64,000 bases of DNA from Armatimonadota bacterium (GTDB lineage Bacteria; Armatimonadota; UBA5829; DTLH01): the NCBI GenBank assembly GCA_029551395.1, contig JAKPFN010000020.1, positions 50,628-114,627 of the forward strand, read 5' to 3'. The notes below the pieces were generated by a model that made no database searches, was not told the DNA's origin, and was given only the letters and a program-made list of their open reading frames with translations. Below are positions 15,385 to 24,036 of the stretch, in pieces (positions within the stretch are counted from its first letter, which is position 1; each line of letters starts with the position of its first letter). Position numbers and translations under genes: made by a program.

Positions 15385-16869
15385 TTAGTTAATTCCCAGA
15401 GAATCCAGTTTTGCTTTGAGTTCATCAGCAGACTTTACACCATTGATTTCGCTCTTTACCACTCCGTTTTTGTCTATTACAAAGGCTGTAGGTGGCTCAG
15501 GAAGGCCGTAATCCATCATTACCTGAGGCATGTTCTGCATATCCATCAGAACAGGGAATGTTATACCTTTGTCTTTGACGATTTTCTGCACAGCAGATTT
15601 GTTAACATCCAGCGCCATACCAACTGCTTTTACTCCGGCAGTCTGCTGAAGTTTCTGGATGCTGGCCAGCATGGATACAGAGTCACTAGAATCGGAACTC
15701 CAGAAGAATACGACTACAGGGCTGCCTTTTAGGCTGGACAGAGAGACCTTTTTGCCATCCAACGCCGCCATTGAGAAAGCAGGGGCAGCTTTGCCAACGA
15801 GGTCTTTCTTCTGCATTTCCTCTATCTGCTTCTTCATTTCTGACTGCATTTTTTCCATCTGCTCACGATATTCCTGTTGTGCCTGCTCAACAGTCTTAGC
15901 ACCTTTTGGCGGCGTGAACGTGTATGTGCTGGCAGGTATCGGTTTATTGATGGCAACTGACTTTATAATCGTGCGTTCTACTCTTGTTGCTGGTTTGTTG
16001 GGCTTGGGGATATTGGTCAAATCAGGGCTTTGGCCTATTGCTTCTCCCTGTTTACGAAGGTTCTCTACCAGTTGGTTGTAGCGTTCCATCTGGTCTTTGA
16101 CCGATACTAGGTGAGATACTTCCATTTGGTGCAACAGAAGGTCATCTTTGCCAACCCATATTTTTTCTTTTACCGTTGATCCACCAGGCGTTTGTACGAT
16201 ATTGAATTCGATGACATATGTATCGACTCCGGCAATCTTTTCCATTGGCAGCAGCTTGGCTTTTTTTGCAGCAGGCGCGATATCTGCACCAGCGAGCAGG
16301 GAATTGATAGATATCAACTGCCCTTCTTTATCGACCTTAAACAAGTCCTTAGGGGATTCTTGCTTATGGTAGACATTGTTTGCAGATGAATATTGATATA
16401 GTGTCTTGCCATCGCTTACGATGGTCTCGCTTTTCTTATCTCTGCCGGTCACAACCTTCAGTTTATCAGGCTTGGAGTAGTGAATAACTACCTGACCGCT
16501 GTCTTTGTCAGTCTTGCCTCTATCGACTGTGGTAATGACCAAAGATGCGTCCAGCTTGAGAGTCTTGATGGCTTTATATCTGTCTGCCATGCGGTCCAGT
16601 ATATCCGCAGCTTTTGGATTTGCAGGTAATGCGTCAACCTTAGGCAGTTCGCCGGATACTTTGGTTGCTACAGGTTTCTCATTTGCAGCATCGTTTGACT
16701 TCTCAGCCGGAGATTTTGCGCTATCATCTTTAGAGACGTTTTCCCCGAAGACATTGGTCACCTTGTCTTCTGGATTACTTGCTGCTTTTTTGGCTGCGCG
16801 GTCTCCACAACCCGAGGTTAACAGAGCCACAGCAATCAAAAGGAGCAGCATAACATTGATGTATTTCAT
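15385..16869 (-). CDS. Lipoprotein with LolA/RseB-like domain fused to a CxxC-less thioredoxin-fold domain
   Basis: 494 residues. A lipoprotein signal ends in LTSGC (Cys21) and is followed by a charged Lys/Ser/Asp linker. Residues about 75-320 resemble the LolA/RseB half-barrel (paired strands, PDKLKVVTG, SDGKTLYQY, EKIWVGKDDLLLHQMEVSH). A short coiled coil rich in Gln/Met/Glu/Lys (about 330-355) leads to a TlpA/AhpC-type domain (LVGKAAPAFSMAALDGKKVSLSSLKG, VVVFFW). Where TlpA has WCxxC this protein has FWSSDSSDS, so both redox cysteines are gone. It may bind a partner or lipoprotein instead of reducing disulfides. It is the last gene after grx and trxB on this strand, 65 bases after trxB. 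Confidence 0.8.
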   Translation of the reverse strand: MKYINVMLLLLIAVALLTSGCGDRAAKKAASNPEDKVTNVFGENVSKDDSAKSPAEKSNDAANEKPVATKVSGELPKVDALPANPKAADILDRMADRYKAIKTLKLDASLVITTVDRGKTDKDSGQVVIHYSKPDKLKVVTGRDKKSETIVSDGKTLYQYSSANNVYHKQESPKDLFKVDKEGQLISINSLLAGADIAPAAKKAKLLPMEKIAGVDTYVIEFNIVQTPGGSTVKEKIWVGKDDLLLHQMEVSHLVSVKDQMERYNQLVENLRKQGEAIGQSPDLTNIPKPNKPATRVERTIIKSVAINKPIPASTYTFTPPKGAKTVEQAQQEYREQMEKMQSEMKKQIEEMQKKDLVGKAAPAFSMAALDGKKVSLSSLKGSPVVVFFWSSDSSDSVSMLASIQKLQQTAGVKAVGMALDVNKSAVQKIVKDKGITFPVLMDMQNMPQVMMDYGLPEPPTAFVIDKNGVVKSEINGVKSADELKAKLDSLGIN

Positions 16870-16934
16870 CTGTTCCTCCTGGTGCAGGCTAAAGCCTACC
16901 TATCTTCAATTTGACATAAAGCAGCCAAACTCCT

Positions 16935-17858
16935 TCAAGTAACTTCAGATGGCAGCCTCACTATGTAAGAATACGCACCAAGAGCCGCTTTTGCACCATC
17001 GCCAGCAGCAATTATTATTTGTTTTTCGGGGACATCCGTAACATCACCTGCTGCAAACAGCCCAGGTATCCCGGTTTCTGTGGCACAGTTGACCGGAATT
17101 TCTCCATAGCGGTTCAGACGAACCATATCTTTGATGAACTCGGTATTTGGCTCTAGTCCTATTTCTACAAATATTCCTCTTACTTTGATGTCTCGCTTTT
17201 CACCGGTCTCGATGTTTTCTACGGTCAGTCCTGTGACCATCACATCTCCAAATACAACAACAGGTCTTGTGTTGAGCAGAATTTCGACGTCATGAGCGTT
17301 CTGGACTTTCTCTTTCAGCACTTCATCTGCACGAAGCTTGGGTTCCTGTTCGATGATATATACCTTTGGGGTAATTTTCATCAACTGTATTGCAGCATCC
17401 AGCCCGGAATTGCCGCCGCCAATTACTGCCACATCCATTCCTGCAAACAGCGGAGCATCACAGGTAGAGCAGTAGCTTACTCCTTTGCCTCTGAAATATC
17501 GCTCTCCGGGGATATTGAGCATCCTTGGCGATTTTCCTGTGGCTACTACGACTGTTCTGGTTTCGAAATGGCGCATTTCATCGCACTCAACAAGAAATCC
17601 GCCGTCTATTTTGCTCAGTCTCTTAACTTCAGCAAATTCAAGTCTCAAGTTGAAGTAACGGAGATGGTCTTCGAATTTCTGGACAAGTTCAGGGCCGGTG
17701 ATGTATGTGTATCCAAGGTAGTTTTCAATCTCTGAACTCCAGGTAGTCTGTCCACCGATATCTTTGGTGATGATCAAAGTGTCCAATTGTTTGCGAGCTG
17801 CGTAAACACCTGCCGTCATTCCTGCAGGACCGGCTCCAAGAATAATCAGGTCATGCAT
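16935..17858 (-). CDS. trxB: Thioredoxin reductase (NADPH, FAD)
   Basis: 307 residues from ATG 17858, six bases after AAGGCGG; an in-frame ATG at 17864 touches the ribosome site and longer starts lack one. The FAD-binding GAGPAG (8-13), NADPH-binding GGGNSG and redox pair Cys130-x2-Cys133 (YCSTCD) are all present, with the C-terminal FAAGDVTD of the family. It passes electrons from NADPH to thioredoxin or glutaredoxin-like proteins in the cytoplasm. The glutaredoxin gene lies 99 bases upstream on the same strand, so the pair may work together. Alternative: a low-molecular flavoprotein with another acceptor, as in some clostridia. Confidence 0.93.
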   Translation of the reverse strand: MHDLIILGAGPAGMTAGVYAARKQLDTLIITKDIGGQTTWSSEIENYLGYTYITGPELVQKFEDHLRYFNLRLEFAEVKRLSKIDGGFLVECDEMRHFETRTVVVATGKSPRMLNIPGERYFRGKGVSYCSTCDAPLFAGMDVAVIGGGNSGLDAAIQLMKITPKVYIIEQEPKLRADEVLKEKVQNAHDVEILLNTRPVVVFGDVMVTGLTVENIETGEKRDIKVRGIFVEIGLEPNTEFIKDMVRLNRYGEIPVNCATETGIPGLFAAGDVTDVPEKQIIIAAGDGAKAALGAYSYIVRLPSEVT

Positions 17859-17957
17859 GTTCATCCGCCTTAGATTTTGGTATGGGAACAGGGGGAGATT
17901 AGTCATTCTGAGATATTATGCTCCCCGGTCTTTGATTCATTATCCCTGTTGTCAAAG

Positions 17958-18200
17958 TTATTCTGCGAGGAGTTCATCGAGCTTTGGTCTATTGAATCCA
18001 ATAATGATGTTGCCATCAACATCAATCACAGGTACACCAAGCTGCCCTGATTTTCTAATCATATCCTCTCGAGCCTGTAAATCAGTAGCTACATCTTTAT
18101 CTGTAAAATCAAACCCTCTCTCTGCCAGATACCTTTTTGCCTGGTGACAATAGGGGCAAGTAGGTGTGCTGTAAATTATTATGTTGTGCTCATTAGCCAT
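17958..18200 (-). CDS. Glutaredoxin-family (NrdH-like) redox protein
   Basis: 80 residues, ATG 18200 with a GGAGG about nine bases upstream. The active site is TPTCPYC (Cys15, Cys18), with the cis-proline loop GVPVIDVDGNIIIGF. Size and motif match the small glutaredoxin/NrdH group, which are often reduced by thioredoxin reductase, not by glutathione. The trxB gene follows on the same strand, which supports that route. It probably supplies electrons to ribonucleotide reductase or other thiol enzymes in the cytoplasm. Confidence 0.9.
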   Translation of the reverse strand: MANEHNIIIYSTPTCPYCHQAKRYLAERGFDFTDKDVATDLQAREDMIRKSGQLGVPVIDVDGNIIIGFNRPKLDELLAE

Positions 18201-18296
18201 AAAAGCTGCCTCCTTAGATGTCTTTGGTAGAGTTTACCCTGACTTGCGGTTATATATACGTCATAGGGGACAATCAGTTGTTGAACTAATTCTTTC

Positions 18297-19439
18297 CTAC
18301 TGCAGGTTGATTATCTGCTCCCAACTGAATTGCGGTTTACCAAAGTGGCCGTTTTTAGCAGTCGGTAAGTAGATGGGACGGCGCAGGTCCAGCATTTCTA
18401 TTATGCCTCGCGGAGTCAGGTCGAATCTTTTGAAGACCATGTCCTCAATATCAGCATCAGGTATTGCTCCTGTTCCAAAGGTATCGACACCTATAGCTAC
18501 AGGGTCTGCAATTCCTATTGCGTAAGCGATTCTTATCTCACATTTTTTAGCCAGTCCTGCGGCAACTATGTTTTTTGCAACAAGCCTCGCAGCGTAGGCA
18601 GCTGATCGGTCTACTTTACTGGGGTCTTTGCCTGAAAAACTACCGCCGCCATGATGTGCTAGTCCTCCATAGGTATCAACAATTATTTTTCTTCCAGTAA
18701 GACCAGTGTCTGCTTCCGGGCCGCCGATTGTAAAACTACCTGATGGGTTGATCCAGGTCTTTGGCTCCTGTTTATTATATTCAGGATGCATATCCAGCAC
18801 CGGAGCGATAATCATTTGGTGGACAATATCAGCTACATCGCGCTCGCCCAGTGCAGGCGAATGCTGCGTGGAAACGACAATAGTATCAAAATGGTCAGGT
18901 TTACCATCCAGATAAGCTACAGTTACTTGAGATTTACCGTCCGGCAGCAGTCCCAGGTCAGGGTTTTCTCTGCGGACTAAAGCAAGCCTGGCAGTGAGTT
19001 CGTGTGCAACCTGTATGGGAAGCGGCATTAGCTGAGGTGTCTCATCTGTGGCATATCCAATCATCATTCCCTGGTCGCCAGCGCCTCCACGGTCTACAGC
19101 CTCACCGATTTCCACGGATTGCCCTCCAAGCATCACCAGTACCTTACATCCACCCCATTCGAGGCCTGATGCACAGGTTGTGTAGCCGATATCTCGTATA
19201 ACTTTGCGAGCGATTTCCTCGGATTGTTGAATAACCCTTGCTGCACCATCTCCAGCCAGCCTGATTTCTCCTGCAAGGACAATATTGCCTCTGGTGACTA
19301 AGGTTTCGACAGCAACTTTGGCAAACTTGTCTATCGAGATAGCTTCGTCCAGAATGGCATCAGATATTTGATCGGCTACTTTATCCGGATGGCCTTCAGT
19401 AACGGATTCTGATGTAAAAAGCTCATATCTTGGCATCAT
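18297..19439 (-). CDS. metK: S-adenosylmethionine synthetase
   Basis: 380 residues (379 from the second ATG at 19436, which has better spacing to GGGAG). It makes S-adenosylmethionine from methionine and ATP in the cytoplasm. Family blocks are all visible: TSESVTEGHPDKVADQISDA at the start, MIGYATDETPQLMPLP, the phosphate loop HHGGGSFSGKDPSKVDRSAAY, and GIADPVAIGVDTFGTG. It leads the minus-strand block with glutaredoxin and thioredoxin reductase, 96 bases ahead of the former. I looked for a SAM riboswitch in 19440-19620 and saw none of its conserved elements. Confidence 0.97.
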   Translation of the reverse strand: MMPRYELFTSESVTEGHPDKVADQISDAILDEAISIDKFAKVAVETLVTRGNIVLAGEIRLAGDGAARVIQQSEEIARKVIRDIGYTTCASGLEWGGCKVLVMLGGQSVEIGEAVDRGGAGDQGMMIGYATDETPQLMPLPIQVAHELTARLALVRRENPDLGLLPDGKSQVTVAYLDGKPDHFDTIVVSTQHSPALGERDVADIVHQMIIAPVLDMHPEYNKQEPKTWINPSGSFTIGGPEADTGLTGRKIIVDTYGGLAHHGGGSFSGKDPSKVDRSAAYAARLVAKNIVAAGLAKKCEIRIAYAIGIADPVAIGVDTFGTGAIPDADIEDMVFKRFDLTPRGIIEMLDLRRPIYLPTAKNGHFGKPQFSWEQIINLQ

Positions 19440-19620
19440 TCACTCCCAGTCAGGTGTTTACATCAAGTATGCCCTTTTCAAGTAATGAATTTACCCAACG
19501 CCGAGGATATAGCTTTTTATTTAATATTGATTCAGGCTAGCTTTTCTCCAGTATTCACAAGAAATTGGAGCTTTTGAGGACTTTTTTGCGTCATGATAAT
19601 AGTAGAGAGGTGCGATACTG

Positions 19621-20778
19621 ATGCGAGGATTAGTTTGGCTTACAGTTGCTACAGTGATATTGGCTATGGCCGTATCCCCAGTGATTGCAGCAAAAAAAGA
19701 AGTGGATATAGATGCTGAGAAGAAGCTTGGGCAGCAGGCTGTAGCCGAAGTCGATCCAACACTCAAGTTCATCACGGATGAGAAATATGTCAACCGGGTC
19801 AAGAAAATCGGAGAGAAGCTGGCAGCAGTTGCTAAAAAGGACAAGATAACAGCAACGTACGGCAGCGCAGAGCTTGCTGATTTTGATTATGTGTTCAAGG
19901 TAGTAGATGACAAGGATGTTAACGCGATGTCGCTGCCCGGCGGATATGTCTATGTGAATAAAGGACTATTGGACAAGATAGAATCTGATGATGAACTCGC
20001 CGGAGTTATCGCTCACGAAATAGCTCACATCGCTCACCACCACATGGTCTTTCTGCTCAAGAAAGAAGGCCAGTATAACAAGATACTTTTTGCCATTCTG
20101 GCTGCAGCGATGATAGGTAAAGCCTCCGGGCCGGATATGCAAAATGTGTTATATGGGGCAAGGCTGTTCGAGATAGCCAAACTGAATGCCTACAGCCAGG
20201 AAGCAGAGGACGATGCAGACAGAACGGCCATCGAGTATATGATTAAGGCCAATTATAACCCGGTTGGCCTGCTTACTTTCATGGAAAAGCTCGCGCGAGA
20301 CCAGGCGTATGAAGCAGTTGACCCAGGTATCTTTCGCACTCACCCTGTAACGAAAAACCGTGCCAATAATATCATTGCTGAGTTAAAGAAACGAGGTATT
20401 ACAATCAACCGGAGAGCTGTATCTTCCGGAGCAATAGCGATAATTCGAGATACGGAAGTAAAAGGCCAGAAAATAGCTGAGGTGGTTGTTGATAATCGTG
20501 TGATACTGCGACCTGCTAATCTACCAGGTTCCTCATCCGTTGAACGTGCGAAGACAATAACTGATACATTGAACCGGCAGTTGGATAAAAATCCTGAATT
20601 CCGCGATGTAAAGCTAAGTCATGATGGCACAGGTGTGTATATCAAAGATGTGCTGATAGTCAATATCAACGATGAAGATGCCGAGCTTGCAGGACTTACC
20701 AAAGAAGCTCTTGCATTAAAAGTCAAAGAAGCTATTCAAGCTGTTTTTCTTAGTGAGAGCCTGAAACTGCTTTATTGA
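19621..20778 (+). CDS. M48-family zinc metallopeptidase, exported
   Basis: 385 residues with a signal peptide (about 1-23, LTVATVILAMAVSPVIA). The zinc site is AHEIAHIAHHH (His132, Glu133, His136) and the third ligand is expected in the SQEAEDDADRTAIEYM helix. SLPGGYVYVNKGLL before it is typical of BepA/YfgC-type M48 peptidases. Such enzymes degrade or repair misassembled envelope proteins in the periplasm. The C-terminal 120 residues have no TPR repeats; they look alpha/beta and are unassigned. Its stop overlaps the convergent HAD gene by seven bases. It may belong to the envelope-stress regulon of the ECF modules, but no ECF promoter is visible upstream. Confidence 0.85.
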   Translation: MRGLVWLTVATVILAMAVSPVIAAKKEVDIDAEKKLGQQAVAEVDPTLKFITDEKYVNRVKKIGEKLAAVAKKDKITATYGSAELADFDYVFKVVDDKDVNAMSLPGGYVYVNKGLLDKIESDDELAGVIAHEIAHIAHHHMVFLLKKEGQYNKILFAILAAAMIGKASGPDMQNVLYGARLFEIAKLNAYSQEAEDDADRTAIEYMIKANYNPVGLLTFMEKLARDQAYEAVDPGIFRTHPVTKNRANNIIAELKKRGITINRRAVSSGAIAIIRDTEVKGQKIAEVVVDNRVILRPANLPGSSSVERAKTITDTLNRQLDKNPEFRDVKLSHDGTGVYIKDVLIVNINDEDAELAGLTKEALALKVKEAIQAVFLSESLKLLY

Positions 20779-21302
20779 GTCAGGTCTTTTGCTTGCTGTT
20801 CCCAGGTTTCCTCGGCCCAAACATGATGCCCTAGTCCTTCAAACTCCTCCGATACAATCGGAGCTGGAAGCATGTGCACTGCAAGGCAGGGGGTTCGTAG
20901 TTCCACAGCCCAGCAGTTTTCTTCCTCATCATCTATCAGCATGTGAATGTCCTTTTCCAGAATAACTTCAACCTTGAAATCCGGTATTGTATACGGCCAC
21001 TCTATGGGTTTCATGATGAGGTAGTGGTAACGGATGCGGAGTGAAGCCAACAGTTCTTCGGTTTCTTCTCGGCGTCCCGCATCTCTTGCAGTTATGATGT
21101 AGACGGTATTTCCTGCGTCCATAAGTGCGTTGATGAGTCTCTGGAAGTGCTTGGGTGCACGGGAAATGGTGCCGTCTATGTCTATTCCGAACCTGAGGAA
21201 TGACCGTACAGGAGTTTTTCCGGTTACACCAGGCTCATCCCGCCATTGCGGGCCTTTCATAAATTCATCAGGCCAGGGAAACTCATATTCAGGAAATGCC
21301 AC
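20772..21302 (-). CDS. HAD-superfamily hydrolase-like protein
   Basis: 176 residues. HAD motifs are present: the nucleophile pair in FGIDIDGTI (Asp41, Asp43), the motif II Thr in VYIITARD and the acidic motif in HMLIDDEEEN. The short insert between them resembles the 5'-nucleotidase (NT5C)/NLI-interacting-type small HADs that lack a cap. The first 35 residues are Trp/Pro-rich and unusual. It probably dephosphorylates a small substrate in the cytoplasm, unidentified. The 3' end overlaps the M48 gene on the other strand by seven bases, so the two messages are antisense at their ends. Confidence 0.7.
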   Translation of the reverse strand: MAFPEYEFPWPDEFMKGPQWRDEPGVTGKTPVRSFLRFGIDIDGTISRAPKHFQRLINALMDAGNTVYIITARDAGRREETEELLASLRIRYHYLIMKPIEWPYTIPDFKVEVILEKDIHMLIDDEEENCWAVELRTPCLAVHMLPAPIVSEEFEGLGHHVWAEETWEQQAKDLTQ

Positions 21303-21380
21303 CTTGCTCTACCTCCGGATTACTATCTACCCGAAGAGGCAGGTGAGTCACACGTGTATGAATAGGGGAGATTAGAGGAA

Positions 21381-21405
21381 GTATGAGGAATACTCTACCT
21401 CATAC
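21381..21405 (-). terminator. Terminator hairpin after DUF4382 lipoprotein
   Basis: GTATGAGG (21381-21388) and CCTCATAC (21398-21405) form a perfect 8-bp stem, extended by GGA/TCC beyond a bulge. It lies 25 bases after the stop of the minus-strand lipoprotein gene. Confidence 0.45.
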
Positions 21406-21429
21406 CTCCCAAATGTACTGATTGGTTGA

Positions 21430-22263
21430 TTACTGAGTGAGCAGCACAGCAGTGATTGTGCCAGCGTCGGTATCATTCGATACAGTTACGGTAACATCGG
21501 TATCAGCGGCACTATAGCCTTCAGTCTCGAGTTTGAGAGTATAAGTTCCAGCGACAAGACCGTTCATACCGAACGAACCATCTTCTCCAATAAGCGCAGA
21601 AGCAACGAGCGTTGTGCCCTGGTAGGCAGAGATTGTGGCACCAGTCGGGACTGTATCGGTAGCTCCTTCAAAATCCAGGAATTCTACGACTCCATGAAGA
21701 GAACCGGTTATCTGCATGGGAACTACTCTGACTGTGGGATGAAGCCTGTAGCCGCCATTACCCATCCGAACAATCGACTTGGCAACATTGAAATCAATCA
21801 GAACAGCACTTTTTGTTCCAGGTGTTACATCGAACTCACCGACAAGTTTCAGACCGGTAATATCCTGGCTGTTCATTTCGCACTCGTGAGTATCACCGTT
21901 GTTGTCGACAATCTCGATTTTTGTGAGAATCAGGCGTATCTGGCTGTAATGTCCTTCATCGAGCGGGCAGTCAGCAAGCAGATATTCATCAGGTGTTGTT
22001 GAATTACCGTCGTAACTGTAGTCAAGAAGGTTCAGCGTAACGGGATTTTCTCCAAAGTCGCGGATGACTGTCCAACCCTGACCATCTTTAGATACTGCGA
22101 CTTGAGATATAGTTATGTTTACGGCCTGGGCATCAATAGGGTCATCAGCTATGAAAAGCTGAATTCCGGTTCCAGACCCGCTGCTCCCACCGCATCCACT
22201 AAGCAGCCATGCTATAATTAAGCCCAAAGCTACTGTGGACACAGCAAATCTGCTGCACTTCAT
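21430..22263 (-). CDS. DUF4382 lipoprotein with carboxypeptidase-regulatory-like domain
   Basis: 277 residues from ATG 22263; an AAGGAG lies about 13 bases upstream, and a TTG at 22275 is too close to it. The lipobox is LLSGC (Cys24), followed by a Gly/Ser linker. Residues about 35-185 fit DUF4382 (QLFIADDPIDAQAVNITISQVAVS, then the LLDYS and GHYSQIRLIL blocks). The last 80 residues are a small beta-sandwich with GTYTLKLETEGYSAADTDVTV, typical of carboxypeptidase-regulatory-like folds. Function is unknown; such proteins are surface or periplasmic. It stands alone with its own terminator. Confidence 0.8.
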   Translation of the reverse strand: MKCSRFAVSTVALGLIIAWLLSGCGGSSGSGTGIQLFIADDPIDAQAVNITISQVAVSKDGQGWTVIRDFGENPVTLNLLDYSYDGNSTTPDEYLLADCPLDEGHYSQIRLILTKIEIVDNNGDTHECEMNSQDITGLKLVGEFDVTPGTKSAVLIDFNVAKSIVRMGNGGYRLHPTVRVVPMQITGSLHGVVEFLDFEGATDTVPTGATISAYQGTTLVASALIGEDGSFGMNGLVAGTYTLKLETEGYSAADTDVTVTVSNDTDAGTITAVLLTQ

Positions 22264-22439
22264 TCTATCGCACAACTCCTTTCACCCCGCGGCTCTGCTG
22301 CATTAACTCCAGGATTTTTCGGAAATCAAAGCACCTTATACATTATTAAGGCTGGCCGCTTTGTACATCTCTGACGTGGATTAACAATTATCGTTCCATG
22401 ACTATCAGGATATGATGTCTGCCGAAGACAGCAGGCATT

Positions 22440-22727
22440 TTATACTTTGAGAAGGAAGTTTACGCTTAGCAGCCATAGTCCTGCGCTGATAAGGAATGTA
22501 AGTCCCAGATAGAGGAGTTCAGTCTTGGCAGTCTTTCTATCATCAGGGCCGCCAAATAGAAGTAGAAGGTCAATGAGACCGAGCATACCACTTCCCAGAG
22601 TTGCAAGCATCGGAACCAATATAATGACCCACGGAAGCAGATTGCCATGTCCTGTTGCAAGAAGCAAAATCGTTACCATGATGAACATGGCTACAAGGCC
22701 GAATAGTAAGATTGTAAGAGCGAGCAT
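22440..22727 (-). CDS. Small integral membrane protein, unknown
   Basis: 95 residues with three predicted membrane helices: about 2-24, 32-60 and 71-92. The only polar stretch is GGPDDRKTAKTE (about 59-70), which would face one side of the membrane. I do not recognise the family. It lies 80 bases upstream of the TGS GTPase gene on the same strand, so the two may share a transcript. The gap 22276-22439 upstream of the terminus holds nothing clear. Confidence 0.6.
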   Translation of the reverse strand: MLALTILLFGLVAMFIMVTILLLATGHGNLLPWVIILVPMLATLGSGMLGLIDLLLLFGGPDDRKTAKTELLYLGLTFLISAGLWLLSVNFLLKV

Positions 22728-22807
22728 ATAGTTTCTCTCGATTCGTTCCGGTTATGGAACGTATTTATCTCCGTATATTCTATCAGATATAGCAGGATAA
22801 CAGTAAA

Positions 22808-23800
22808 TTACACGTGCAGTTCTATAATGTCTTTGTCTTCCAGTTCCTGATCTCTGCCCACCATGACCCCATCGGGTTTATTTTTACCCCAGCCGCGAGC
22901 AAATCTCAGCTTGTTGACAAACTCTTTGTGTACAACAGACGCAAGGTCTGCCACATTACTACCCTTTTTAAGGACAAAAGGACGATCCATATCCGGTGGT
23001 TTGCCGGGGATCTTAGTATAGACACGAATCACCCCAAGCAGATTATATACTTGGGTCTTGAACTCCTCCAAGCATTCTCCGGTCATTGCGGAGATAGGCA
23101 AAATGGGCAACTCCGTGCCGTAGAGTTCTTCGAAGATAGCAAGATTCTCCCTGGCTCCTGGCATATCTATCTTGTTTGCTGCTATAAGTGCCGGACGGAA
23201 GACAGTACCTACCGGATAAACCTCACCAGGTTCAATATTAGGGGCAATGAGCCTCACTTTTATCCTTGCAAGCTCTTTTTGGACGAGTTCCATGTCATCC
23301 AGAATATTGCCGCCAACAAAATCCAAAACGACTACTACTGCATCTGCGTTTCGAGCCAGTGCAAGCACCCAGGGCTCAGTCAAACCTTCCATGAACGGCG
23401 GCATGTCTATCAGTTGAACCAGGACATCTTCATATTCCATCATTCCAGGCAACGGACGCCGCGTTGTGAACGGATAATCGGCTACTTCAGGCTCAGCAGC
23501 AGTAAGACGGCTGATTAGGAGTGATTTGCCGGAGTTTGGAGGGCCGGATATTACGACCTGACCGGCACCTTCTTTCTCGATGTGGACCTCAAGCCCTCGT
23601 TTTCCGGTTTTAGCAGATTTATCCTGTTGCCGGAGTTTTGCCATGCGGCGTTTGATATCCGCACGCATTTTCTCCGTTCCCTTGTGCTTGGGGATGACGG
23701 CCATCATCTCTTCCAGAGCCTCTAGCTTCTCCTGTATAGTCTCTGCGGCTCTGAATTTCGCTTCTGCTTCAAGGTATTGAGGAGTCAAATTAGCTGGCAA
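22808..23800 (-). CDS. DRG/OBG-type GTPase with TGS domain
   Basis: 330 residues, apparent TTG start at 23800 with a weak ribosome site. A helical N-terminus (about 1-65) precedes the G domain: G1 GPPNSGKS (86-93), switch I FTTRRPLPG, G3 DMPP and G4 NKIDMP. The last 75 residues are a TGS domain (PFVLKKGSNVADLASVVHKEF ending DKDIIELHV). This layout is that of DRG/Rbg GTPases, common in eukaryotes and archaea and patchy in bacteria; they act on ribosomes or translation. Bacterial ObgE has an N-terminal glycine-rich domain, missing here, so it is not the normal Obg. Confidence 0.8.
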   Translation of the reverse strand: MPANLTPQYLEAEAKFRAAETIQEKLEALEEMMAVIPKHKGTEKMRADIKRRMAKLRQQDKSAKTGKRGLEVHIEKEGAGQVVISGPPNSGKSLLISRLTAAEPEVADYPFTTRRPLPGMMEYEDVLVQLIDMPPFMEGLTEPWVLALARNADAVVVVLDFVGGNILDDMELVQKELARIKVRLIAPNIEPGEVYPVGTVFRPALIAANKIDMPGARENLAIFEELYGTELPILPISAMTGECLEEFKTQVYNLLGVIRVYTKIPGKPPDMDRPFVLKKGSNVADLASVVHKEFVNKLRFARGWGKNKPDGVMVGRDQELEDKDIIELHV

Positions 23801-23871
23801 GGCCTATCACCACAATTCTTATACTCTTATTACGCTAGTTTTGTCCAGCATGTCGAAGGAACGTGGCGAAT

Positions 23872-23899
23872 AACGAGTGATGAGTGATGAGTAACGAGT
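23872..23899. repeat. Four heptamer repeats (RAYGAGT)
   Basis: AACGAGT, GATGAGT, GATGAGT, AACGAGT follow one another without a gap. A related pair lies at 31534-31547 in another intergenic region. No function is evident. Confidence 0.6.
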
Positions 23900-23910
23900 A
23901 GGCAGCCACG

Positions 23911-24036
23911 CCACACTCGGGCTAAATTTGCAATTTAGCCCGGAAAAGTAGCTGAGCTGGGATTTGCAATCCCGGTACGGGAGGAATTGCAAATCCCTCC
24001 CGAGGAATGATTTCTCCACATCAGAACAATCCTTGC
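23911..24036. repeat. Three-hairpin repeat, copy 1
   Basis: 126 bp holding three hairpins: CGGGCTAAATT/AATTTAGCCCG (23918-23942, 3-base loop TGC), GGGATT/AATCCC (23959-23973) and a CGGGAGG/CCTCCCG stem (about 23978-24002). Each centres on an ATTTGCAAT-like motif. The last 37 bp are identical to those of copy 2, and the first 43 bp are identical too. No coding frame is convincing. Confidence 0.8.

Noticed and set aside
15385..16869. Functional TlpA-type disulfide reductase
   Set aside because: Both active-site cysteines are replaced by serine or aspartate, so thiol redox catalysis is not expected.
19440..19620. SAM riboswitch upstream of metK
   Set aside because: None of the conserved core elements or stems of the SAM-I, SAM-II or SAM-IV classes can be seen on the minus strand.
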